A DNA stretch of 64,000 nucleotides from Enhygromyxa salina (GCF_002994635.1 NZ_PVNL01000044.1:62001-126000), one strand, 5' to 3'. Positions 25,101 through 34,762 are shown, counted from the stretch's first letter. Program-made: numbers and translations. Notes: a model not told the origin generated them from the letters alone.

Positions 25101-28100
25101 GTGGTCGAGCCGGGCGACTCGGGCGTGTCGGCGTCGATGTCGGGGGAGATTGAGAGCCTGGAGCTCGACGTCGATCTCGATGAGGACGAGCCCCTCGAAC
25201 CACTCGAGCACGACGACAACTGGGCCAAGCTGCTCGGGTGGTTCGTCGCCAACCGACTCGCGGTGTTCGTGCTCGCGCTGTTGATCGCGCTCGCCGGCGT
25301 GTGGGCTTCGCCGTTCGTGTGGGACACCGGGCCGCTGCCGCGCTCACCGGTCCCGGTCGACGCGATCCCCGACGTCGGCGAGAACCAGCAGATCGTGTTC
25401 AGCGAGTGGCCAGGTCGGTCGCCGCGGGACATCGAAGATCAGATCACCTACCCGCTGACCACGGCGCTGCTGGGGATCCCGGCGGTCAAGACGGTGCGCA
25501 GCGCCTCGGCGTTTGGGTTCTCGACGATCTACGTGATCTTCGAGGACGACGTGGAGTTCTACTGGGCCCGCAGCCGCGTGCTCGAGAAGCTCGCGTCGCT
25601 GCAGCCGGGGACCGTGCCCGACGGCGTGAGTCCGACCCTGGGCCCCGACGCGACCGCGCTGGGGCAGGTGTTTTGGTACACGCTCGAGGGCCGCGACCCG
25701 GCGACCGGCGAGCTCGTGGGTGGCTGGGATCTGCACGAGCTGCGCTCGGTCCAGGACTGGACCTTGCGCTACGCCCTGCAGTCGGTCTCGGGCGTGTCCG
25801 AGGTCGCGTCGGTCGGCGGGTTCGTCAAGGAGTACCAGGTCGACGTCGATCCCGAGGCCCTGCGCGCGCAAGGGGTGACCCTGGATCAGGTCGCGCGGGC
25901 GGTCGCGGGCTCGAACCTCGACGTCGGCGCGCGGACCCTGGAGATCAATCGGGTCGAGTACCTGATCCGCAGCGTCGGCTTCATCGAGGATCAGCGTGAC
26001 CTCGAAGAGGCGGTGGTCGTGTCGCGCGAGCACACGCCGATCCGCGTGCGCGACGTGGCCCGGGTGACGCTGGGTCCGGCCCAGCGGCGCGGGGCCCTCG
26101 ACGACGCGGGGGCCGAGGTCGTCGGTGGGGTCGTGGTCGCGCGCTACGGCGCCAACCCGCTCGAGACGATCGAGGCGGTCAAGCAACGGATCGCCGAGAT
26201 CCAGGCCGGGCTGCCGCGCAAGACCCTGGCCGACGGGCGCGAGAGCCAGGTCACCGTGGTGCCATTTTACGATCGCACCCAACTGATCCACGAGACGCTG
26301 GACACGCTCTCGACCGCGCTGTGGCAGGAGATCCTGATCACGATCATCGTGGTCTTGGTGCTGCTGCGAGACCTTCGCAGCTCGCTGTTGATCTCCGCGA
26401 TGCTGCCGCTGGGTGTGCTCGCGACCTTCGTGGTCATGAAGCTTACCGGCGTCGACGCCAACGTGATGGCGCTGGGCGGGATAGCGATCGCAATCGGGAC
26501 GATGGTCGACATCGGGATCGTGCTGACCGAGAACATCGCGACGCGTCTGGCAGCGAACGCGGATCCCACGTCGAGCACGCTGGAGCAGCGGGCCCAGATC
26601 GTGCGTCGGGCCGCGTCCGAGGTCGCGCCCGCGGTGGTGACCTCGGTTTTGACCACGGTCGTCAGCTTCTTGCCCGTGTTCGGGCTGACCGCGGCGGAGT
26701 CACGGCTGTTCACCCCGCTGGCGCTGACCAAGACCTACGCGATGGTCGGCGCGCTGGGTCTGTCGCTGCTGATCCTGCCCGCGCTGGCGCTGGTGCTGAT
26801 GCGCCCGCAGCCGGCCGCGCCTACCCGGGTCGGGCGCAGCCCCGTCCGCCGCGCGCTGGCCTCCATGTTCCGCTGGGAGCACCTGCGCGACTGGGTGCTC
26901 GCGGGTCTCGGGCTCGCGCTGCTGGTCTGGGTGCACGCCTGGTTGGGCGCGCTGGTGTTGGCCATGGCGGGGTTTCGCCTGGCGCGGCCGCTGCTGCCTG
27001 CGCGCGTCGTGACGATCGGCGTGATGGTCGAGAACGTGCTGGCGATCGTCGTCGTCGCGCTGGCGCTCACGCGCAGCTGGCTGCCGCTCGGGCCGGCGCC
27101 CGGCCTCGCCGTCAACGCGCTGTTCGTGGGCGGGCTGGTCGGCGGCGTGGTCGTCTCGCTGCGCGCCTTCATGTGGCTGTACCCGGCGCTGCTGCGCTTG
27201 TTCTTGCGTCACAAGCTCGCGTTCATGCTGATGCCCACGCTGATCGTGGTGCTCGGCTGCACGGTCTGGCTTGGCGCGCCGCGGGTGTTCGGCTGGGCGA
27301 TCGACGACGACGAGACCCAGCGCGGGGCGCTGGCGACGACGCTGGTCAACGCGGCCCCGGGGTTTGGACGCGAGTACATGCCGCCCTTCGACGAAGGCGC
27401 GTTCTTGTACATGCCGACCACGATGTCGCACGCGTCGCTCGGCCAGTCGCTCGAGATGTTGCAGCAGATCGACGCCGCGATCGCGGCAATTCCGGAGGTC
27501 GATCGGGTGGTCGGCAAGCTCGGGCGGGTCGACAGCGCGCTGGATCCGGCCCCGGTCTCGATGATCGAGACCGTGATCACCTATGTGCCCGAGTACCGGA
27601 CCGAGGCCGACGGCAGCCGAGTTCGCCAGTGGCGTGACCAGATCCGCTCGACCCAGGACATCTGGGACGAGATCGTCGCGGCCGCGCAGATGCCCGGGTT
27701 GACCAGCGCGCCCGTGCTGATGCCGATCAACGCGAGGATCGTGATGCTGCAGAGCGGCATGCGAGCCCCGATGGGCATCAAGATCGCCGGGCCCGACCTC
27801 GCCAGCATCGAGCGGTTTGGCCTGGCGCTCGAGCCGATCCTGCGCGAGGTGCCCGAGCTGCGGGCCGAGACCGTGTTCGCCGATCGGGTGGTGGGCAAGC
27901 CGTACCTCGAGCTCGAGCTCGATCGCCGCGAGATCGCCCACCAGGGTCTGACGATCGCCGAGGTCCAGCATCAGCTGCAGGTCGCGCTGGGTGGCATGGT
28001 GCTGACGCGGACCGTCGAGGGCCGCGAGCGCTATGGGGTGCGGGTCCGCTACATGCGAGAAGATCGCGACTCGCTCCCGGCGATCGAGCACCTGCCGATC

Positions 28101-29048
28101 GCGGTCGCCGGCCAAGAGCCGATCCCGCTCGGGCAGATCGCCGAGGTTCGCTACGTCCGCGGGCCGCAGATGATCAAGGCCGAAGACACGTTTGCGACCG
28201 CGTACGTGTTGTTTGATCGGGTCGCGGACGTCGCCGAGGTCGAGGCCGTCGAGGCCGCTCGCGCGCGGATCGAGGCCGCGCTGGCCAGCGGTGAGCTGGT
28301 CCTGCCCGACGGCGTCAGCTATCGGTTCTCGGGCAGCTACGAGAACCAGCTGCGCAGCGAGGCCCGGTTGTTGGTGCTGATCCCGGTCGCGCTCGCGTTG
28401 GTGTTCATTCTGCTGCACCTGCGATTTCGTCGGGTCGCGGTCACGGTGATGATCTACTCGGGGGTCGCCGTCGCGGTCAGCGGTGGGTTCTTGCTGCTGT
28501 GGGCGTGGGGGCAGCCGGGGTTCTTGGACTTCGAGCTGCTCGGCACCAACATCGGGGCGCTGCTTGGGGTGGGGCCGATCAATCTGTCGGTCGCGGTCTG
28601 GGTTGGGGTGATCGCGCTGATTGGTATCGCGACCGACGATGGCGTGGTCATGGCGACTTATCTGTCGCAGAAGTTCGAGAGCGCGCCGCCGCGGACGGTC
28701 GCGGAGATCCGCGAGCGCACGCTCGACGCGGGCAAGCGACGGGTGCGGCCATGTTTGATGACCACCGCCACGACGTTGCTTGCGCTGATGCCGGTTGTTG
28801 CCTCGCAGGGGCGCGGTGGTGATGTGATGGCGCCCATGGCCGTGCCGATTCTTGGCGGCATGTTGATCGAGCTGCTCACGCTATTTGTGGTGCCCGTGCT
28901 GTGGTGTTGGATGGAAGAGCTCCGGTTCGCGCGCGCGAATCGAGCCGCCGCAGTGCAGCTGGGTGGGCCGGATCGGCGTCAGCCGAGCGTGCGTGTGCGC
29001 GTAGACCCGCCTGTGGAAGCGCAGGCCAAATCGAGCGAAGATCCATAG
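25101..29048 (+). CDS. cusA: CusA-like heavy-metal RND efflux pump
   Basis: A 1315-residue inner-membrane pump of the HME-RND family, which exports monovalent cations by proton antiport. An acidic N-terminal extension of about 45 residues precedes the first helix. RND hallmarks are seen: PVPVDAIPDVGENQ after TM1, a TM4 region (MALGGIAIAIGTMVDIGIVLTEN), and the HME-specific GIATDDGVVMATYL in TM11. An insertion between TM6 and TM7 adds extra hydrophobic helices (about 590-700), making it longer than E. coli CusA (1047). GTG 25101 lies two bases after the cusB stop. Its last 130 bp are duplicated at 30687-30815. Confidence 0.94.
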   Translation: MVEPGDSGVSASMSGEIESLELDVDLDEDEPLEPLEHDDNWAKLLGWFVANRLAVFVLALLIALAGVWASPFVWDTGPLPRSPVPVDAIPDVGENQQIVFSEWPGRSPRDIEDQITYPLTTALLGIPAVKTVRSASAFGFSTIYVIFEDDVEFYWARSRVLEKLASLQPGTVPDGVSPTLGPDATALGQVFWYTLEGRDPATGELVGGWDLHELRSVQDWTLRYALQSVSGVSEVASVGGFVKEYQVDVDPEALRAQGVTLDQVARAVAGSNLDVGARTLEINRVEYLIRSVGFIEDQRDLEEAVVVSREHTPIRVRDVARVTLGPAQRRGALDDAGAEVVGGVVVARYGANPLETIEAVKQRIAEIQAGLPRKTLADGRESQVTVVPFYDRTQLIHETLDTLSTALWQEILITIIVVLVLLRDLRSSLLISAMLPLGVLATFVVMKLTGVDANVMALGGIAIAIGTMVDIGIVLTENIATRLAANADPTSSTLEQRAQIVRRAASEVAPAVVTSVLTTVVSFLPVFGLTAAESRLFTPLALTKTYAMVGALGLSLLILPALALVLMRPQPAAPTRVGRSPVRRALASMFRWEHLRDWVLAGLGLALLVWVHAWLGALVLAMAGFRLARPLLPARVVTIGVMVENVLAIVVVALALTRSWLPLGPAPGLAVNALFVGGLVGGVVVSLRAFMWLYPALLRLFLRHKLAFMLMPTLIVVLGCTVWLGAPRVFGWAIDDDETQRGALATTLVNAAPGFGREYMPPFDEGAFLYMPTTMSHASLGQSLEMLQQIDAAIAAIPEVDRVVGKLGRVDSALDPAPVSMIETVITYVPEYRTEADGSRVRQWRDQIRSTQDIWDEIVAAAQMPGLTSAPVLMPINARIVMLQSGMRAPMGIKIAGPDLASIERFGLALEPILREVPELRAETVFADRVVGKPYLELELDRREIAHQGLTIAEVQHQLQVALGGMVLTRTVEGRERYGVRVRYMREDRDSLPAIEHLPIAVAGQEPIPLGQIAEVRYVRGPQMIKAEDTFATAYVLFDRVADVAEVEAVEAARARIEAALASGELVLPDGVSYRFSGSYENQLRSEARLLVLIPVALALVFILLHLRFRRVAVTVMIYSGVAVAVSGGFLLLWAWGQPGFLDFELLGTNIGALLGVGPINLSVAVWVGVIALIGIATDDGVVMATYLSQKFESAPPRTVAEIRERTLDAGKRRVRPCLMTTATTLLALMPVVASQGRGGDVMAPMAVPILGGMLIELLTLFVVPVLWCWMEELRFARANRAAAVQLGGPDRRQPSVRVRVDPPVEAQAKSSEDP

Positions 29049-29050
29049 CC
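28921..29050. repeat. Direct repeat, copy A: cusA 3' end
   Basis: The last 128 bases of cusA plus two more match 30687-30815 closely, with a few substitutions and indels. Just beyond, at about 29065-29100, a stretch resembles the Lys/Ala linker of the cupredoxin gene (ACCGACAAGGCCGGCGAG). The original neighbour thus seems to have been partly left behind on this side of the insertion. Confidence 0.85.
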
Positions 29051-29622
29051 GCTGCGGTGCTGACCAGCCTGGCACCGACAAGGCCGGCGAGCCGGCCAAG
29101 CCGGAGTATGCCGTGGTGCATACATTCCGACTTTCGTGCGGAACCCATCCGGTGGGATGGACAGGTTGCTTGCCACTCGATCTGTCACTGCCCGCAAGAT
29201 AGGCAAGAAACCGACCCCGCGGAGGATGGTTCGTCACGAGCGACGTGCGTACTGTCGTGACATGCGATTGGCAGCGCTGTCCCCCAAGCCCAACCCTGGG
29301 GCGAAAGACAAAGCCCAGCGCAAGCCAACCCGCAACAAGTTCTCCTCGGCCTCATGGGGGGACCCCGCAGACGCGGGAAGCCTCGGCTACGGGCGGCCCG
29401 GCCTCCGAACTGGAGGCCGAGCACGACGACGACGTCATCGAAGCGCCCTCGAGTGAAGCATCTCGAGAGATGATCGATGGACTCGTCAGGGATTTCGGTA
29501 TTGGGGGGCAACGCGTTGTCGTTGGCGTTTTCTTACATGTCGCCAGATAATAACAGTGGTGTGTTCGCCGAGGAATTTGCACACTTTTTCATCGTCAACA
29601 GGAACAAGAAAGCCGTCAAGCG
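29051..29622. other. Insertion segment without a supported gene
   Basis: Left part of the 1.6-kb block between the two cusA ends. After the scrap resembling the cupredoxin linker there is no convincing gene. Plus-strand frames at 29245-29550 have a short acidic protein-like stretch (ELEAEHDDDVIEAPSSEASR) but shift frame repeatedly. GC content falls noticeably toward 29500-29620, unlike the surroundings. Confidence 0.4.
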
Positions 29623-30208
29623 ATGATTCTGCCAAATGAAATTTGTGCCCAGATTGAAGCAATTGTCACACGTGTGGCGTCGGCGACTTCAGAGATCCCG
29701 CATTCCATCGAGGTCGCACGTGAGATCGCAAAGTTGCCAGGAATTCAGAAGCTCAGGCACAACCACCTTCGCTTCCATGAGTGTGACATATGCGTGTCGC
29801 CTGAAAACGGCTCGATTAGAAGTCGAGGCGCTGGAGACCATCGACGACCTGTCGCTCACGATCGCACCAAAGGTCGTCGGACTGATTCAGATCGGAAGCG
29901 AGGGGAGGAGCGTAGTCCTGATCAAGCGTTACGAGGCGTGTCCGGGTGAGTGGTTAGCGCGCTCAACCACGACAAAAGAGCCTTTTTCGGAGGCCACCGC
30001 CGTCCGGTTTCAAGCTGATGTTCAGGCGCTCGCGAGTCGCGGGCTTGTCTACCCTTACCTGCGACTGTTGATGCACTGGCTCGTGAGCAGCGAGACCGGA
30101 ACTCTGGTTGTCGAGGGCGACTGGTCGCGGATGCGAAAGAATCGCTGGGAGACCCAGTTCATGCTCGAGGAGGTCGACCGGCACCTGACTTCACGGAGTC
30201 CGGCCTGA
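29623..30208 (+). pseudogene. Unknown gene, frameshifted
   Basis: The frame from ATG 29623 reads like a real N-terminus (MILPNEICAQIEAIVTRVAS, then a helical stretch ending FHECDICVSPENG) but loses coding character near 29815. From there the neighbouring frame continues convincingly (LEVEALETIDDLSLTIAPKV to LEEVDRHL) to the stop at 30208. Together they would make about 190 residues. Either the gene is broken by one frameshift or there is a sequence error. I recognise no family. The 5' half is AT-richer than its neighbours, which suggests recent acquisition. Confidence 0.5.
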
Positions 30209-30600
30209 CGGCGGCATGAATGTCGTCTTCTGCCAGTTCATCTTCGAGTACTGCCGAAAGTCCAAGGTACGAACACCGAAGCTGTGCAGTTGCTGTTTGA
30301 ACGGGACGACGCTGGCATCGGGATCGGTCACGTCCGTGTGGTGGTGGTCGGGCATCCACAGGCTGGCGTGACTTGGATCCCGTAGCGTTCGGCGTTGTGA
30401 GCGAGGCTGTAGCCGATGAAGTTGGCGAGCCCCGCGGGATCCGTGCCGGGCGCGAAGAGCATCATTCGGCTGATGCAGCGCCGGTTGATCTCGCAGCGAC
30501 GGCCAGCGTAGATCGGCCGCGCGCGGACGCGGTCGTCGCCGTGCGCCGCGCCCTGGGCGCGGTTGGTTGCCCACGGGCGGCGCTGGCTTGCTCCTGCGCG
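30191..30600 (-). pseudogene. HUH/Y1-type transposase remnant
   Basis: One minus frame reads RPIYAGRRCEINRRCISRMM, then a segment ending NFIGYSLAHNAERYGIQV, typical of the N-terminal half of REP-associated (Y1, IS200-like) transposases. The match then switches frame to MPDHHHTDVTDPDASVVPFK, which contains the histidine metal-binding motif, and soon ends. The catalytic Tyr region is missing. This frameshifted, truncated copy is a likely cause of the disruption between cusA and the cupredoxin gene. Confidence 0.6.
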
Positions 30601-30686
30601 GTCGTGGCCATGTAGAGCTCATCGGCCCGCGGACGGGCTTGTTGCAGAATTTCTGGCAGGAGCGTGGTGCTGATCCAACGACGAGA

Positions 30687-30815
30687 TCCGGTTCGCGCGC
30701 GCGAACCGAGCCGCAGCAGTGCAGGAGCGTGGCTCGGACCGGCGTGAGCCGAGCGTGCGTGTGCGCGTAGACCCGCCTGTGGAAGCGCAGGCCAAATCGA
30801 GCGAAGATCCATAGC
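30687..30815. repeat. Direct repeat, copy B: cusA 3' end
   Basis: A second copy of the last 130 bp of cusA, including its TAG, lies 15 bp upstream of the cupredoxin gene. This is the place where the original cusA end would be expected. It is not an independent gene. Confidence 0.85.
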
Positions 30816-30829
30816 AGCGAAGACACGAC

Positions 30830-31324
30830 ATGTTGCGCAACCAGACCCTCACAACCACCCTGGCGCTCGGCCTCGCGGCTGCGCTGCTGTGCTTCCCTGC
30901 TTGTGACAAGGGCGCCGCCGACAAGGCTGGCGCGGAGAAGGCCGGCGCTGACAAGGCTGGCGCGGACAAAGCTGGCGCCGACAAGGCCGACGAGCCGGCC
31001 ACCGAAGCGAAGCCCGAGCAGCCCGAGCCGGCCGCGGACCTGGTCGAGATCAACGGGGACGGACGAATCGACGTGCTCGTCGACGCCGGCGGCTACCACC
31101 CAGCCGAGGTCCGGGCCCCCGCGGGCAGCAAGGTCACCCTCGCGTTCACGCGCACGACCGACGCGGGCTGCGGGCAAGAGCTGGTGGTCGAGTCCATGGA
31201 GATCAAGCGGACCTTGCCGCTCAACGAGGCCGTCGAGATCGAGGTCGTGGTGCCGGCGAGCGGCGAGGTCGGGTTCGCGTGCGGGATGAACATGTACAAG
31301 GGCAAGGTCGCGCCAAAGGCCTGA
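30830..31324 (+). CDS. Cupredoxin-like lipoprotein
   Basis: A 164-residue lipoprotein (lipobox CFPAC). A repetitive linker of Asp-Lys-Ala-Gly units (five or six, residues about 27-55) precedes a cupredoxin_1-type beta domain with VDAGGYHPAEVRAPAGSKV, a Cys in DAGCGQELVV and the C-terminal block FACGMNMYKGKV, where Cys and Met residues are candidate copper ligands. It probably binds copper in the periplasm as partner of the Cus pump. The duplicated cusA end directly upstream suggests it originally followed cusA in the same operon. Confidence 0.85.
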   Translation: MLRNQTLTTTLALGLAAALLCFPACDKGAADKAGAEKAGADKAGADKAGADKADEPATEAKPEQPEPAADLVEINGDGRIDVLVDAGGYHPAEVRAPAGSKVTLAFTRTTDAGCGQELVVESMEIKRTLPLNEAVEIEVVVPASGEVGFACGMNMYKGKVAPKA

Positions 31325-31539
31325 CACGGGCGAAGCTCGGCCTGCTCGGTCGGCGACCCACACGCGGTAGCGCGGTGCCCTGGCTGTGGCGCACGGCGGC
31401 AAGGCCGTGCTGCGCGGGCTCGCCCGGCTGATCGACGGCGAGACCGGCGTGTACGTGTGGCGCGGGTCGTTCGGGGCTCGTGACGACCCGCGCTGGCGCC
31501 CGCCCCACGCGATCGCTCATGCTAGCTTGGCCAGCGATC

Positions 31540-33054
31540 ATGAAGTCAGCGGCGATGAAGGCGGCGTGGTACGAGCAAGTCTTCGAGGCGACATCCAATG
31601 CCATGTTCATCTACACGCTCGATGGCAAGCTCGTAGACGTGAATCCGGCCGCCTGTGCGCTGCACGGGTATACCCGTGAGCAAATGCTGGGCATGGCACC
31701 GGCCGACTTCATCGCGCCCGAATCCATCCATGTGTTCGACGCGTTTCGCGAAGCCCTGGCCAATGGCCGCGAGTATCGGGGCGAGGCCCAGGGCCTGCGC
31801 GCGGACGGTGGCCGGTTCGACGTCGAAGTCTATGGTGTCGGCATTCGACTTGGCGATGAGCTGTTCGCCTGCTCGAGTCTGACCGACATCACCGAGCGGG
31901 TCCAGCTGCGCCGCGAGCTGGCCGAAGCCGTCCGCATGGACGCGCTCGGCCGGCTCGCTGGCGGCATCGCCCACGACTTCAACAACATGCTCTCGGTCAT
32001 CATGTGCAACGCGGATCTGGGCCGCACCGCCGACGACCCGCGTGACGTCGCCCGCAGCTTCGACGAGATCCTCGAGGCCGCCGAGCGAGCGCGCCAGCTC
32101 ACCACCCAGCTGCTCTCGTTCAGCCGCAATCGCGCGATCCGCCGCGGCCGCGTCGATCTCGACGACGTCGCGCGTGCCGTGCTCCCGCTGATCGAGACCC
32201 TGCTTCCAGACACGATCACGCTGACCTCACAGGTGCGCAGCGGCCCGCACTTCGTCGACGGCGAGGCTTCGCCCTTGGAGCAGATCATCGTCAACCTGGT
32301 GCTCAACGCTCGCGACGCGCTCCCGTCTGGTGGCCACATCCGGCTCGAGACCCGCGCCCGGGTGCTAGACGCGACGAGTCACGCCGAGCTTCCCCCCGGG
32401 CCCTATGTCGAGTTGATCGTCGAGGACGACGGGATCGGGATGGACGCCGCGACTCGCTCGCGCATCTTCGAGCCGTTCTTCACCACCAAGCAGTCGCAGG
32501 GCACGGGGCTGGGGCTGGCGAGCGCGTACGGCATCGTTCGGCAGTACGGTGGTGGGATCGTGGTCTATAGCGAACTCGGTCGCGGCACCACGTTTCGGGT
32601 GTTCTTCCCGCTGAGCACAGATCAGGTCGAGCGGGTCGACACCGCGCCCGCGCTGGACGTGGACCACGGCCAGACGGCGCTGTCCGGCATGACGGTGCTG
32701 GTGGTCGACGATGAGCAGCTCGTCGGCCAGGTGGTCGTGCGCGCAGCCAAGCAGTTTGGAGCGACCGCGATGTGCACCACCGTCGAGGCCGCGCCCGCGT
32801 TGCTGGACCGGACCGGCGCCGGGCTATTGATTATCAACGTGCTCATGCCGGGCCAGAGCGGCATTGAGCTATATGAAGCCCTGCTCGAGACCCACCCGGA
32901 GCTGCGCGTGCTGTATCTGTCGGGGTACAGCGCCGACCACCTCAGTCGCGGCGGGCTGTTGGATCCCGACATCGAGGTGTTGTCGAAGCCGTTCAGTACC
33001 GCCGAGCTGATCTCCGCCATTGCGCGCGCGGGCGCGACAAAGCGAACGACTTAG
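31540..33054 (+). CDS. PAS histidine kinase with degenerate receiver
   Basis: A 504-residue soluble hybrid sensor kinase: PAS domain (about 8-120), HisKA with phospho-acceptor His145 in GGIAHDFNNML, HATPase_c (NARDALPSGG, EDDGIGM, GTGLGLASAYG) and a C-terminal receiver (about 385-500). In the receiver, the position of the phospho-accepting Asp is Asn433 (LLIINVLMPG, codon AAC), although the acidic pair (VVDDE), the Thr/Ser position and Lys (LSKPF) are present. It therefore probably cannot be phosphorylated in the usual way. Several in-frame ATGs exist (31519, 31540, 31555). It overlaps the converging moxR gene by four bases. Confidence 0.92.
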   Translation: MKSAAMKAAWYEQVFEATSNAMFIYTLDGKLVDVNPAACALHGYTREQMLGMAPADFIAPESIHVFDAFREALANGREYRGEAQGLRADGGRFDVEVYGVGIRLGDELFACSSLTDITERVQLRRELAEAVRMDALGRLAGGIAHDFNNMLSVIMCNADLGRTADDPRDVARSFDEILEAAERARQLTTQLLSFSRNRAIRRGRVDLDDVARAVLPLIETLLPDTITLTSQVRSGPHFVDGEASPLEQIIVNLVLNARDALPSGGHIRLETRARVLDATSHAELPPGPYVELIVEDDGIGMDAATRSRIFEPFFTTKQSQGTGLGLASAYGIVRQYGGGIVVYSELGRGTTFRVFFPLSTDQVERVDTAPALDVDHGQTALSGMTVLVVDDEQLVGQVVVRAAKQFGATAMCTTVEAAPALLDRTGAGLLIINVLMPGQSGIELYEALLETHPELRVLYLSGYSADHLSRGGLLDPDIEVLSKPFSTAELISAIARAGATKRTT

Positions 33055-34061
33055 ACGGGTACCGGGGTGGTTGCGACGAGCTCGCGCACGAGCTCCTGGG
33101 CGAGCGCGACTTGATCACCGCTGCCAGCTTGAGCGGGCACCACACGGTGGGCGAGGGCCGGGACCGCGAGCTCCTGCAGATCATCGATGCTGACCTGTCC
33201 GCGCCCACCCAGCAGCGCGCGCGCCCGCGCAGCTGCGACCCAGGCGAGCGCGCCCCGGGTGCTCACGCCGAGCCGGATCTCCCCCGCCTCGCGGGTGGCC
33301 TGGACCAGCTGTTGGGCGTAGCGGGCCAGATCCGGGTGCAGGTGAACGCCCCTGGCCGCGACCTGCAGCTCGAGCAGCGCGGCCGGTGAGTTGACGCTGC
33401 TCGAGCCGCGCCCGGTCGGCTCGGGAGACCGCGGCGACGCCTCGACCCCACCGCTGAGCAACAGCGCCGCTTCGACCTCGGGGTTGGCGTAGCCCATGCT
33501 CAGCCGCAGCAAGAAGCGATCGCGCTGGGACTCGGGCAGGGGATAGGTGCCGTGGTGCTCCTCCGGGTTTTGCGTGGCGATGACGACGAAGGGATCCGGC
33601 AGCGGGTGGCTGACCCCGTCGATCGACACCTGCGCCTCGCCCATGGCCTCGAGCAGGGCGCTCTGGGTTCGCGGTGGGGCCCGATTGACCTCGTCGGCGA
33701 GCACCAGGTTGGCGAATATCGGGCCCGCGCGGAACTCGAATTGCTCGCGGCTGGACAGCCACACGTTGACCCCCAGCAGGTCCGCTGGCAGCAGGTCACT
33801 GGTAAATTGGATGCGGCTGAAGCTGCCACCGATCGCGGCGGCGAGCGCCCTCGCCAGGGTGCTCTTGCCGACCCCCGGGATGTCCTCGATCAGCAGGTGG
33901 CCCCGGGCGACCAGGCAGATCAGCGCGAGATCGATGACCTCGTCTTTGCCGTGGATGCGGGCTGCGACAGCGTGGCGGATGTCGGCGAGGGTCTTGGCGT
34001 GATCGGCGAGGGTGACGAGCTTCGCGGCCGGGGGAGGGGATGTTGCGATCACTGCGTCCAC
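33051..34061 (-). CDS. MoxR-family AAA ATPase
   Basis: A 336-residue AAA+ ATPase. Walker A is in IEDIPGVGKSTLA, Walker B in LVLADEVNRAPPRTQSAL, sensor 1 in FVVIATQNPEEHHGTYPLPE, and the arginine-finger region is ESQRDRFLLRL. MoxR proteins act as chaperones for enzyme or surface-complex assembly and usually sit beside VWA-domain genes; none is here, so this copy is isolated. The start is GTG 34061. Its 3' end converges on the histidine kinase with a 4-base overlap. Confidence 0.93.
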   Translation of the reverse strand: MDAVIATSPPPAAKLVTLADHAKTLADIRHAVAARIHGKDEVIDLALICLVARGHLLIEDIPGVGKSTLARALAAAIGGSFSRIQFTSDLLPADLLGVNVWLSSREQFEFRAGPIFANLVLADEVNRAPPRTQSALLEAMGEAQVSIDGVSHPLPDPFVVIATQNPEEHHGTYPLPESQRDRFLLRLSMGYANPEVEAALLLSGGVEASPRSPEPTGRGSSSVNSPAALLELQVAARGVHLHPDLARYAQQLVQATREAGEIRLGVSTRGALAWVAAARARALLGGRGQVSIDDLQELAVPALAHRVVPAQAGSGDQVALAQELVRELVATTPVPV

Positions 34062-34108
34062 GTACGGCCAGTCTAGTCATTTATTACTTACGCTGCACCC
34101 ACAATGGC

Positions 34109-34762
34109 TCATGCGCGCTTGCGGCAGAACATGATCCCGTCGCGGACCGAGAGCAGCACGTGCTCGACGCGGGGCTCGTTCTTGACGTGTGCGTTGAAGC
34201 GCACGATCGCGCGATCGCTGTCCGACTGCGGATCGACCACCCGGCCGCTCCACAGGGTGTTGTCGGCCAGGATCACCCCGCCGATCGGCAGCAGCTCGAG
34301 CGCGAGCTCGAAGTAGCGTACGTAGCCGGACTTGTCGGCGTCGATGAACACCAGGTCGAAGCGCTCGCCGGCGGCGACCAGCTCGCTCGCTGTCTGTTTG
34401 GCATCGCCGAGCCGCAGCTCGATCTTGTGCCCCCACGGGCTCCGATCCCAGAACCGACGGGCGATCTCGGTTGCGACCGGGTCGACGTCGCAGGTGACCA
34501 GCTTGCCGTCGTCGGGCAGCCCGGCGGCCATGGCCATCGAGGAGTAGCCGCTGAAGGTCCCGATCTCGAGCACGCGCTTGGCCCCAGTGACCTTGACCAT
34601 GAGCTCGAGGAACCGACCCTCGACCCGGCCGACCTGCATCTGGGGATCGGAGAGCTTGGCGTAGGTCTCGGCGCGAAGCTGCTCGAAGATGTCGAGCTCG
34701 GGCGTGGTGTGATCGTGGATGTAGGCGGTCAGCGCGTCGCTGAGCATGGTCATGTCGGCCAT
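34109..34762 (-). CDS. SAM-dependent O-methyltransferase (family 3)
   Basis: A 217-residue class I methyltransferase of the catechol/caffeoyl-CoA O-methyltransferase type. SAM-binding motif I is VLEIGTFSGYSSMAMA, the acidic motif II is TCDVDPVATEIAR, and the metal-binding segments are FIDADKSGYVRYFE and LADNTLWSGRV. Length is typical. It transfers methyl groups to hydroxyls of small phenolic substrates; the actual substrate is unknown. The ATG at 34762 is the first of three nearby Met codons. It ends 48 bp before the moxR start, so the two may be co-transcribed. Confidence 0.93.
   Translation of the reverse strand: MADMTMLSDALTAYIHDHTTPELDIFEQLRAETYAKLSDPQMQVGRVEGRFLELMVKVTGAKRVLEIGTFSGYSSMAMAAGLPDDGKLVTCDVDPVATEIARRFWDRSPWGHKIELRLGDAKQTASELVAAGERFDLVFIDADKSGYVRYFELALELLPIGGVILADNTLWSGRVVDPQSDSDRAIVRFNAHVKNEPRVEHVLLSVRDGIMFCRKRA

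Noticed and set aside
26700..28418. Minus-strand frame of 572 codons opposite cusA
   Set aside because: It mirrors the pump gene and is Gln/His/Arg-rich without any domain pattern.
30373..30615. Plus-strand ORF in the transposase region
   Set aside because: The minus strand reads as a Y1-type transposase remnant, so this is its shadow.
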